From the NCBI GenBank assembly GCA_013044305.1, contig JABEUT010000172.1, positions 1-7,326 of the forward strand: a stretch of DNA of 7,326 bases. The letters are read 5' to 3'. The stretch's first letter is position 1; every line of letters begins with the position of its first letter. Positions 1 to 6,347 of this stretch are shown here, piece by piece. Source of the stretch: Bacteroidia bacterium (GTDB lineage: Bacteria > Bacteroidota > Bacteroidia > JABEUT01). A model generated the notes under the pieces. The model was not told the origin of the DNA. It saw only the letters and a list, made by a program, of their open reading frames with translations, and ran no database searches. The position numbers and the translations under genes are program-made.

Positions 1-54
1 AAATTGGTAGCGGGTCAGTTTGACAATAATTTTACGGATGCATGATTATCTTTA

Positions 55-135
55 TACCCCAAACCCCTGAAAGGGCTTTAAAAAACAGCATCTCTAATCA
101 AATTGTCTCAAAAGCCCATTTGGGGGTTTGGGGTA
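55..135. repeat. Imperfect inverted repeat, 25-nt arms, 31-nt spacer
   Basis: The left arm (55-79) and the reverse complement of the right arm (111-135) agree at 22 of 25 positions. Thirteen outer bases (TACCCCAAACCCC) and seven inner bases (GGGCTTT) are identical, and all three mismatches fall in the five bases between. Each arm also contains its own small hairpin: CCCT-GAA-AGGG at 65-75 and CCCA-TT-TGGG at 115-124. Each small hairpin is followed by CTTT when read outward from its own strand, so either arm could act as a weak terminator. An open frame from base 1 ends at a TGA at 43-45, ten bases before the repeat, which would suit a 3'-end structure of a gene left of the window. It could instead be a copy of a dispersed extragenic palindrome. 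The pairing is seen directly; the role is inferred. Confidence 0.85.
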
Positions 136-174
136 AATAAATCATTTTTCAAATTGAGCTGCTTCCATAAAATA

Positions 175-207
175 TTTGCAGTTCATACGGATAATTTATT
201 ATCTTTA
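175..207 (+). promoter_or_regulatory. Candidate Bacteroidota-type promoter for the NHL-repeat gene
   Basis: TTTG at 175-178 is followed after 21 bases by TATCTTTA at 200-207. These fit the -33 (TTTG) and -7 (TAnnTTTG) elements known for Bacteroidota, with one mismatch in the last base of the -7 element. The spacing is within the usual range. Transcription would start near 214 and give a leader of roughly 36 bases before the ATG at 250. The leader shows no purine-rich Shine-Dalgarno sequence, as is common in this phylum. Confidence 0.5.
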
Positions 208-249
208 GCCTCGGAATAGATAATTAAATGGCTTAATAATTACCAAACC

Positions 250-1905
250 ATGGCCTATTTCGGTACAATCAGATGGCTGACAGCTTGCCTGATTAGTGCG
301 ATATTGTTTTCAATGGCGGCCGTATGCTATGCCCAATATACCATATATACTTTTGCCGGCGATGGCATTTCGGGTTTTTCGGGCGACGGCGGACAGGCAA
401 CGGCGGCACAAGTAACATCTCCTTGGGGAATCTGTTCTGATGCATCGGGAAACGTATATATAGCTGATTACAGCAACAACCGTGTTCGCAAGATAAACAC
501 GGGTACGGGCGTAATAACCACTTTTGCCGGCAATGGTGCGGGCGGATATGGTGGCGACGGGGGGCAGGCCACAGCCGCACAGCTGGACTGGCCCTGCGGT
601 GTGTACTCCGATGCGGCGGGCAACATTTACATAGGCGACGCCCAAAACGAGCGCATACGAAAGGTAGCCACCAATGGCATAATCACCACTGTTGCAGGCA
701 ATGGTGTATCGGGTTTTTCGGGCGACGGCGGACCGGCTACGGCTGCCGAAATAGCATATCCTACGGGCGTAAGGCTTGATCCTGCAGGTGACCTGATTAT
801 TGCAGACCAGCTGAACCATTGCATACGCAAGGTAACCCCGGGAGGAATAATATCGACCATAGCCGGCAACGGCATAGCCGGGTATAGCGGCGACGGAGGC
901 CCGGCTACAGCTGCTGAACTCTACGTTTCGCACGTAAGCAGCGACGCATCGGGCAATATATATATAGCCGACTGGTTCAACAACCGTGTACGGTTTGTTA
1001 ATATGGGCACAGGAATAATAACTACCATCGCGGGCAACGGTACGGGCGGATATTCCGGTGACGGAGGACCTGCCACTGCCGCCGAGCTTTCGCAGCCGGG
1101 CGACTGCCTGATGGATGCTTCCGGCAAATTGTGGATATGCGATGCAAGCAACAACCGCTTACGTTTGGTAAGCGCCGGAATAATAACCACCGTGGCAGGC
1201 AATGGTATAGCAGGATATTCAGGCGACGGAGGCCCTGCCACAGCCGCAGAAATCAGCTACCCTGAAGATGTATGCTTTATCGGCTCCACCATTTATTTCA
1301 CCGATTATGCAAATTACCGAGGTCGCAAACTGACAGGAGGAGCGCTGCCGGTAACGCTTCTTTCCTTTACGGCCGAATATGAAGCCATACAAAATGATGT
1401 AGCGCTAAACTGGGCTACTGCAACGGAAATAAATAATAAGGAATTTACAGTAGAGAAATCGCAGGACGGCGCCAACTGGCTAACGGTGGCTACCCTGCCC
1501 GGCGCCGGCAACAGTACAAAAACGCTGTATTATTCAACTGCCGACTATAGTCCCTACCAAGGTGTGTCCTACTACCGGCTTAAACAAACCGACTTCGATG
1601 GCGCTACTTCTTTATCGGCTCCGCAAGCGGTAAACGTACCCTTCAGCAGCGACGGTTCGGTATATCCGAACCCTGCATCGGGCAATGCTACCCTGCAGTA
1701 TACCTCTGCCGGAACAGGAACCTTGAATGTAGAGGTTACGGACCTGTACGGAAGGCAAATCACTTCCTATACATTCAATTGCACACATGCGGGGCTCAAC
1801 AATTTTCAAATTAATTCTTCGGCGCTCGCACCCGGTTTGTATTTCCTGAAAGTAATTGACAACAGCAGAGTTTTAAACCTGAAGTTTATAAAGGTGCTGA
1901 TGTAA
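250..1905 (+). CDS. Secreted six-repeat NHL beta-propeller protein with T9SS type A sorting domain
   Basis: This is an exported protein of 551 residues. Residues 1-28 form a signal peptide with a hydrophobic core (about 9-25) and a likely cleavage after CYA, leaving Gln29 as the mature N-terminus. Residues 31-360 hold six repeats built on (T)xAGNGxxGYSGDGGPATAAE, a Pro-rich turn, DASGNIYIAD and NNRxRKV. The GDGG blocks begin at residues 45, 102, 158, 214, 270 and 325. Such NHL-type repeats fold as beta-propellers and usually bind proteins, glycans or other ligands; no catalytic site is evident. Residues 365 to about 468, starting LPVTLLSF, look like the Fn3-like domain often found before sorting signals. 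Residues 471-551 (VYPNP, DLYGRQI, LAPGLYFLKV, FIKV) are a T9SS type A C-terminal domain, which directs passage through the outer membrane and is normally cleaved. The ATG at 250 is chosen because it gives a complete signal peptide. The ligand is unknown. Confidence 0.93.
   Translation: MAYFGTIRWLTACLISAILFSMAAVCYAQYTIYTFAGDGISGFSGDGGQATAAQVTSPWGICSDASGNVYIADYSNNRVRKINTGTGVITTFAGNGAGGYGGDGGQATAAQLDWPCGVYSDAAGNIYIGDAQNERIRKVATNGIITTVAGNGVSGFSGDGGPATAAEIAYPTGVRLDPAGDLIIADQLNHCIRKVTPGGIISTIAGNGIAGYSGDGGPATAAELYVSHVSSDASGNIYIADWFNNRVRFVNMGTGIITTIAGNGTGGYSGDGGPATAAELSQPGDCLMDASGKLWICDASNNRLRLVSAGIITTVAGNGIAGYSGDGGPATAAEISYPEDVCFIGSTIYFTDYANYRGRKLTGGALPVTLLSFTAEYEAIQNDVALNWATATEINNKEFTVEKSQDGANWLTVATLPGAGNSTKTLYYSTADYSPYQGVSYYRLKQTDFDGATSLSAPQAVNVPFSSDGSVYPNPASGNATLQYTSAGTGTLNVEVTDLYGRQITSYTFNCTHAGLNNFQINSSALAPGLYFLKVIDNSRVLNLKFIKVLM
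340..1329 (+). repeat. Six tandem coding repeats of about 168 bp (propeller blades)
   Basis: The GGxGAC codons that start each GDGG block fall at 382, 553, 721, 889, 1057 and 1222, giving steps of 171, 168, 168, 168 and 165 bases. Every step is a multiple of three, so the units are 55-57 codons. The GDGG(P/Q)ATAA core is kept in protein in all copies, while the DNA differs at many synonymous positions, which points to old duplication held by protein selection. The sixth unit is the most divergent in its second half: it lacks the DASGN turn and ends NYRGRKL. Confidence 0.9.
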
Positions 1906-1960
1906 AAATGGACTTGGCTTTCGGTTCGCAGCCTTAGCCGTATGGCAGAAAGTTCCTCTT

Positions 1961-3100
1961 TTATTTCCCGCCCTTTAATCTTGCCGCCGCTGCATTCACC
2001 TCTCTTATTACCTTTTCTATTTCTTCCGGTGTGGTGTATTTGCCCAGGCTGAAGCGCAGCGAGGAACCTGCAAGCTGTGCCCTGCCCATAGCGGTAAGCA
2101 CGTGCGAGGGTTCGGGGCTTTCGCTGGTACAGGCCGAGCCTGCCGAAACGGCTATATCGGGTATCTGTGCAATAAGCCTATCTGCTTTTACTCCGTTAAA
2201 TGCAATGTTGGTAACGTGAGGCAGCCTGTGCTTGATGCTTCCGTTTACAAAGGAATGGCCTTGGTCAAGTATGCCCTGTTCCAGTTGAGTGCGAAGCAGG
2301 GAGAGCCGGCCGGATTCGTTCCACATATCAGCAGCCGCCACCGAACAGGCTTTCCCCAGCCCTGCAATACCGGGGACATTAAGTGTGCCGGAGCGCAGCC
2401 CGCGTTCATGCCCTCCGCCATGTATCAGGGGAACGAGCGACACGCGCGGGTCTTTTCGTCTTACATAAAGGGCTCCTGCGCCTTTCGGTCCGTATATTTT
2501 ATGTGCCGATATACAAAGAAGATCAATGCCTTCTTCCTGTACATCTACCCTAACCTTTCCTGCTGCCTGTGTGGCGTCGCAAAAAAAGATACTCTTGTTA
2601 AAATGTGTAATTTCTGCTATCTCCTTAACCGGATTTATCACTCCGGTTTCGTTGTTGGCATACATGGCGCTCACCAAAATAGTATCCGCGCGGATCTTTT
2701 CCCGTAACATTTGCAGGTCGGGCAGCCCTTCCTGGTTTACCGGCAATATCTCAATTTCGGCGCCGAGGGATTCGAGATACAGGTAAGTATCAAGCACGCA
2801 CTTGTGTTCGGTGGCAAAAGTTATAATATGTTTCCCTTTTGAGGCGTATGCTGCAAAAACTCCTTTTATGGCAAGGTTGGCTGCCTCGGTCGATCCGGAA
2901 GTAAAGATGATCTCCTGGGGGTGACAGTTAATGAGGCTGCTTACTTCTTTCCGCGCCTCGTCAATGGCGCGTGACGCCGTCCATCCTAAAGCATAGGTTT
3001 TGCTTGCGGCGTTTCCAAACTTGTCGGAAAAATAGGGAAGCATGGCTTCCAGCACCCTTTTGTCAACAGGCGTGGTAGCGTTGTAGTCAAGGTATATCAT
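1961..3100 (-). CDS. Cysteine desulfurase, group I (NifS/IscS type)
   Basis: This PLP-dependent enzyme of 379 residues removes sulfur from L-cysteine, giving alanine and an enzyme-bound persulfide for Fe-S cluster, tRNA thiolation or cofactor synthesis in the cytoplasm. The N-terminus MIYLDYNATTPVD matches the family start, which fixes the ATG at 3100. Visible active-site residues are His99 (ATEHK), Asn150 (NNETG), Asp175 and Gln178 (DATQAAGK), the PLP lysine Lys201 (SAHKIYGPKG) and the persulfide Cys324 (SAGSACTS). They line up with E. coli IscS His104, Asn155, Asp180, Gln183, Lys206 and Cys328. The loop around Cys324 is of the long group I type, unlike SufS. The protein ends soon after the ARLKGGK helix, so it lacks the roughly 20-residue tail with which E. 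coli IscS contacts IscU; this is closer to NifS-like forms. No iscU, iscR, suf or mnmA gene is next to it, so iscS and nifS cannot be told apart here. The gene converges with the NHL gene (55 bases between) and is divergent from the membrane protein gene. Confidence 0.95.
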   Translation of the reverse strand: MIYLDYNATTPVDKRVLEAMLPYFSDKFGNAASKTYALGWTASRAIDEARKEVSSLINCHPQEIIFTSGSTEAANLAIKGVFAAYASKGKHIITFATEHKCVLDTYLYLESLGAEIEILPVNQEGLPDLQMLREKIRADTILVSAMYANNETGVINPVKEIAEITHFNKSIFFCDATQAAGKVRVDVQEEGIDLLCISAHKIYGPKGAGALYVRRKDPRVSLVPLIHGGGHERGLRSGTLNVPGIAGLGKACSVAAADMWNESGRLSLLRTQLEQGILDQGHSFVNGSIKHRLPHVTNIAFNGVKADRLIAQIPDIAVSAGSACTSESPEPSHVLTAMGRAQLAGSSLRFSLGKYTTPEEIEKVIREVNAAAARLKGGK

Positions 3101-3175
3101 TTTATGCGGTCATAGGAGCGGAACGTCGGGCATAAGCTGTAAAGCATAATTAACCCTGGTGCCACATTCAGTTTT

Positions 3176-3202
3176 TTTGCAAATTTACATCCTTTATAAT
3201 TG
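3176..3202 (+). promoter_or_regulatory. Weak candidate promoter for the polytopic membrane protein gene
   Basis: TATAATTG at 3195-3202 matches the -7 element TAnnTTTG except at one base and is followed by CCGTTA, as is the better element at 5174-5181. TTTG at 3176-3179 could be the -33 box, but the 15-base gap is shorter than usual. The leader would be only about 14 bases. The element overlaps the divergent minus-strand candidate at 3180-3187. Confidence 0.25.
3180..3187 (-). promoter_or_regulatory. Candidate -7 element for the cysteine desulfurase gene
   Basis: Read on the minus strand, 3187-3180 is TAAATTTG, a perfect match to the Bacteroidota -7 consensus TAnnTTTG. It lies 79 bases upstream of the start codon at 3100. 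No clear TTG or TTTG stands at the right distance for a -33 element, so the call rests on one box in an AT-rich gap. Confidence 0.35.
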
Positions 3203-3222
3203 CCGTTATTCATAAACAGCGC

Positions 3223-5064
3223 ATGAATATAGTTTCAGGAGTACAAATAAATAATCCTTCAGCCGGATCGCGCCGCATATCTATTGCCGTTCAGGGGGCA
3301 GGCCTGGTTTTTTTTGGCATTATGTTCTATTGGTGCAGGCGCTTTGCATTCGAAAGGGTGCTTTCGTTTGACTGTGCCTATTACATCTTCCAGTTCATCC
3401 ATTCGGGTAAATTATTTTCGGGCCCGGCGCGCTATGGCGATTACCTTCCGCAGTTGCTTCCATTTTTCGCCTTTAAACAGGGATTGCCGTTGCGTACCAT
3501 AATCATTCTTTACTCCGTAAGTTTTGTCATTGTACACTACCTTTTTTTTCTCATTGCCACGCTTGTTCTTAAAAACAACGGTGCAGGCATAGCCATGATG
3601 CTGGCTTCGTGCCTGTCGTATTACCATGCCTTTTATGTTCCCATGCTGCAATTGAGCGAAACCATGCCTGCAGCAATTCTCTTATGGGCGTTTATTCATC
3701 CCGAGGCGCCTTACCGGTCGCTGCTGCAGAAGATTATTTATTATGCATCTGCCCTGGCTGTAATCGTTTACATCTCGTTCACTCATCCGCTGGGCATTAT
3801 TACAGTGGCCTTTGTAACGGGTATGGAGATGACGGGTGCAAAGCGCTACCGCGACTATTGGCTCTGGGCTTTAATCATAGTGGGCATGGCCTGGCTGCTG
3901 CTGAAAAGCAATGTATTCTTCAGGCAGCAATACGATCAGAACCAGATAATGCCGATGAAGGAAATGTTCGGAAACCTGAAAGGGTGGAAAAGCTGGCCGA
4001 GCACCCTGTTTGTTTCAGATTTTACCCGTCTTCATTTCCGCAGCCTGAAGGCTCTGGCGCTCGTCTGCCTGTTATTCAGCCTAAGGAAAGGCGTGCTGTT
4101 TTTTCTTTTCCTTGTTTTGTCGGCCGCCGGTTTCACCTTTCTTTTATTAGCCAACTACAGGCACGGCACAGGCTTTATTGTTTACGAATACTATTACGTA
4201 ATGTACGGTTTTTTTATAGGACTGGCGTTCGTCTTTCTCTTTTACCATCCAAGATGGAAGGTATTAACCCTGCTGGCAGCCGTTCCGTTTCTATACACAG
4301 GCCTAAAAAGAATTTATACTGCGCACACGCAGTACAGCGACAGGGTGGCATACCTGGACCGTGTGGTAAGACAGGCACACCGCGCAGGCGGCAAAAAATA
4401 CATTATTGATTCGCGCTGCTATCCCTCCGATTACGCCATGACCGCTTGGAATTTCAGTTTTGAAACGCTGCTGTACTCTTCGCTTCAGGGAGCCGATTCC
4501 ACGGTTACCGTGTTTATAGAAAAGCCCGCGTTTTCAGCCCTGTGCGATACAGCGCGAACCATGCAGAACATTTTTCTGGGGGCCTACTTCAGCCCCCTCT
4601 GGTTCTCTTCTAATGATATGCCGGTAAAGTATATCAGGCTGCCATCTTCAGGTTATTCCGACCTTACCCATTCCCAGGACGACACCTCATTTCACGAAAG
4701 TAATTATTCGGCGGGCAATTTGAGAATTATTCCCGCCGTTAGCACCTTGCATGTTTATGTAAATAACTGGACTGCCGCTGTGCCCGTTGAAATAGTGAAC
4801 ACCTCCGGGCATACGATACCGGCCATACCTCGGGGCAAAAACCCTGTACTGATAGGTTTCAGGCTGCTTGATGAAAAGGGGCAAGTCTTCTTCGACGAGG
4901 TATCTAATCCGCTTGAAACGGACGTAACAAACATTTCCGGGGCTGCCATTACCCTGTATATTCCACGGAAAAAGGGTGTGTTTTACGCCACCCCCGACCT
5001 GCTCACCGAAGGAGTGCGTTGGTGGCATGTACCATCGAAGCCCGTTAAAATAATAATAGACTGA
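3223..5064 (+). CDS. Polytopic GT-C-like membrane protein with C-terminal Ig-like module
   Basis: This protein of 613 residues is not assigned to a named family. Residues about 20-360 contain roughly nine to eleven hydrophobic segments (for example 21-37, 92-115, 121-140, 172-188, 212-227, 276-286, 290-310, 324-340, 346-360). After the first segment comes a polar loop with FDCAYYIFQFI (Asp50) and RYGDYLPQLLP (about 70-80). An acidic residue in the first extracytoplasmic loop is typical of GT-C glycosyltransferases, which use lipid-linked sugars. Residues about 361-505 are soluble and not recognised. Residues about 508-605 look like an Ig-like beta-sandwich: PVEIVNTSG, then NPVLIGFRLLDEKGQV, NPLETDV, and YATPDLLTEGVRWW. 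From memory this resembles tail modules of some glycan-related proteins. The start at 3223 places the first membrane segment at a normal distance. The glycosyltransferase gene follows after 170 bases on the same strand. Function as a sugar transferase, ligase or surface-glycan sensor is inferred. Confidence 0.85.
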   Translation: MNIVSGVQINNPSAGSRRISIAVQGAGLVFFGIMFYWCRRFAFERVLSFDCAYYIFQFIHSGKLFSGPARYGDYLPQLLPFFAFKQGLPLRTIIILYSVSFVIVHYLFFLIATLVLKNNGAGIAMMLASCLSYYHAFYVPMLQLSETMPAAILLWAFIHPEAPYRSLLQKIIYYASALAVIVYISFTHPLGIITVAFVTGMEMTGAKRYRDYWLWALIIVGMAWLLLKSNVFFRQQYDQNQIMPMKEMFGNLKGWKSWPSTLFVSDFTRLHFRSLKALALVCLLFSLRKGVLFFLFLVLSAAGFTFLLLANYRHGTGFIVYEYYYVMYGFFIGLAFVFLFYHPRWKVLTLLAAVPFLYTGLKRIYTAHTQYSDRVAYLDRVVRQAHRAGGKKYIIDSRCYPSDYAMTAWNFSFETLLYSSLQGADSTVTVFIEKPAFSALCDTARTMQNIFLGAYFSPLWFSSNDMPVKYIRLPSSGYSDLTHSQDDTSFHESNYSAGNLRIIPAVSTLHVYVNNWTAAVPVEIVNTSGHTIPAIPRGKNPVLIGFRLLDEKGQVFFDEVSNPLETDVTNISGAAITLYIPRKKGVFYATPDLLTEGVRWWHVPSKPVKIIID

Positions 5065-5145
5065 TAAGGAGGCGGCGTTGCGGCAGAGCCCGCTAATGTA
5101 TTGAAGGCAGGTATTTTTTCCACTTTTGAACTTTTACATTAATTC

Positions 5146-5181
5146 TTGCGTCATTATTTAATCGGAACTCTGTTATCTTTG
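5146..5181 (+). promoter_or_regulatory. Candidate Bacteroidota-type promoter for the glycosyltransferase gene
   Basis: TATCTTTG at 5174-5181 is a perfect TAnnTTTG -7 element. The nearest upstream TTG is at 5146-5148, leaving a 25-base gap that is slightly long. Transcription would start near 5188, giving a leader of about 47 bases. This suggests the glycosyltransferase can be transcribed separately from the membrane protein gene upstream. AAGGGA at 5226-5231 is the only Shine-Dalgarno-like stretch and sits close to the ATG at 5235. Confidence 0.5.
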
Positions 5182-5234
5182 CCGTTAATTTCTGAACATC
5201 AGGGGTTAATAGCCTTTTACAGGCAAGGGAATAT

Positions 5235-6347
5235 ATGAAAAACATATTGTACATAGCTTCACACCGCGCTGACCGTGCCCCCGGACAACGGTTCAGGTTT
5301 GAGCAATATTTTGAATACCTCGGACAGAACGGATACCACTGCGAACTGTCGTACTATATTTCCGAAAGAGACGACAAATACCTGTATCTGAAAGGCTACT
5401 ACATACACAAGCTGATAATACTTATTAAAGCGGTATTACGCAGGCTGAAAGATCTGCGGCGTGCCGGCAATTACGATGTGCTGTTCATTCACCGCGAGGC
5501 CTTTTTACTTGGTTCTACTTATTTTGAAAGGCGATTCAGGAAGTCGAAAGCCAGGATGATTTTTGACTTTGACGATTCTATATGCCTACCCGACACCTCC
5601 GATGCAAACATTAGGCTGAAATGGCTTAAGAATCCCGCTAAAACAGAGAAGCTGATAGCCATGAGCGATATGGTTTTTGCAGGCAACGCCTACCTTGGCG
5701 GCTATGCATCAAGGTTCAACGGCAATGTAAAGATTGTGCCTACCACCATCAATACGGCAGAAATGCACAGAATAGCCGCGATGCCAAAAAATGGCAAGCC
5801 CGTTTGTATTGGCTGGACGGGCAGCATGACCACCATAAAGCACTTTGAACTTGCCGTGCCGGTGCTTACAAAGATAAAGGAGAAATATGGTAAGGCTGTA
5901 ACCATAAAGGTGATAGGCGACAAGAATTACGAAAACAAGGAACTGCAAATAAAAGGGATAGCGTGGCAAAGAGAGAACGAGATAGAAGAGTTGTCGGAGT
6001 TTGATATTGGCATTATGCCTCTGCCCGACGACGAATGGAGCAAAGGCAAATGCGCGCTGAAGGGATTGGAATATATGGCGCTCGAAATACCTCCGGTAAT
6101 GTCGCGCGTGGGGGTTAATACGGAAATTGTTGCCGACGGCGTCAATGGTTTTTTGGCAGAAGGCGAGGCGGAGTGGATGAGAAAACTGGAACTGCTGATA
6201 GAAAGCGCCGAACTGCGCCGGCAAATGGGGCGGGAAGCCTTGAAGACCGTGCGGCAAAAATATTCTACCGATGCAATGAAAGGCGTTTATTTGGATTACC
6301 TGAACAGTCTCTTCGCAACAGATGTTCCGCCACAAAAAAGGCAGTAA
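5235..6347 (+). CDS. Glycosyltransferase, family 4-like (GT-B fold)
   Basis: This protein of 370 residues probably transfers a sugar from a nucleotide sugar at the cytoplasmic face of the membrane during synthesis of a surface polysaccharide. The N-terminal acceptor domain has APGQRFRFEQY (15-25), IHREAF (85-90) and FDFDD (110-114). The C-terminal donor domain has GWTGS (193-197), IMPLPDDEW (260-268), KGKCALKGLEYMA (270-282) and DGVNGFL (301-307), which match GT4-type proteins common in Bacteroidota. Glu279 could be the second acid of the EX7E motif, but the position eight before it is Gly271, so the first Glu is missing; this appears usual for the KCALKxLEYMA subgroup. There is no signal peptide. 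A hydrophobic stretch near 58-68 next to basic residues may aid membrane association. The last 83 bases of the gene overlap the end of the convergent membrane protein gene. Donor and acceptor cannot be read from sequence. Confidence 0.92.
   Translation: MKNILYIASHRADRAPGQRFRFEQYFEYLGQNGYHCELSYYISERDDKYLYLKGYYIHKLIILIKAVLRRLKDLRRAGNYDVLFIHREAFLLGSTYFERRFRKSKARMIFDFDDSICLPDTSDANIRLKWLKNPAKTEKLIAMSDMVFAGNAYLGGYASRFNGNVKIVPTTINTAEMHRIAAMPKNGKPVCIGWTGSMTTIKHFELAVPVLTKIKEKYGKAVTIKVIGDKNYENKELQIKGIAWQRENEIEELSEFDIGIMPLPDDEWSKGKCALKGLEYMALEIPPVMSRVGVNTEIVADGVNGFLAEGEAEWMRKLELLIESAELRRQMGREALKTVRQKYSTDAMKGVYLDYLNSLFATDVPPQKRQ

Noticed and set aside
1..45. Possible C-terminal tail of an upstream plus-strand gene (fourteen codons from base 1, stop TGA at 43-45)
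   Set aside because: The other two forward frames have stops at once, which favours this frame, but fourteen codons are too few to identify or to separate from chance.
228..236. Minimal leader ORF ATG GCT TAA just before the NHL-repeat gene
   Set aside because: In AT-rich sequence such a two-codon frame is expected by chance and no ribosome binding site precedes it.
310..933. Long minus-strand open frame (207 codons) opposite the NHL repeats
   Set aside because: It is a mirror of the repetitive coding DNA: its composition follows the repeat period, it has no recognisable domain, and the plus strand carries a signal peptide and sorting domain.
1906..1960. Possible bidirectional terminator between the convergent NHL and desulfurase genes
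   Set aside because: Only very short pairings (CTTTC with GAAAG, GCC with GGC) can be formed and there is no clear GC stem with a following T run on either strand.
2102..2707. Plus-strand open frame of 201 codons inside the desulfurase gene
   Set aside because: The opposite strand encodes a complete desulfurase with all catalytic residues; the plus-strand translation is unlike any protein I know.
3609..4409. Plus-strand open frame of 266 codons inside the polytopic membrane protein gene
   Set aside because: It is a shifted frame of the same strand, Cys/Arg/His-rich and without membrane pattern, while the main frame has coherent hydrophobic segments across the same bases.
5076..5098. Hairpin GCGG-CAGAGC-CCGC after the membrane protein gene as a terminator
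   Set aside because: The stem is only four base pairs and no T tract follows directly; the T-rich stretch at 5113-5119 is too far away.
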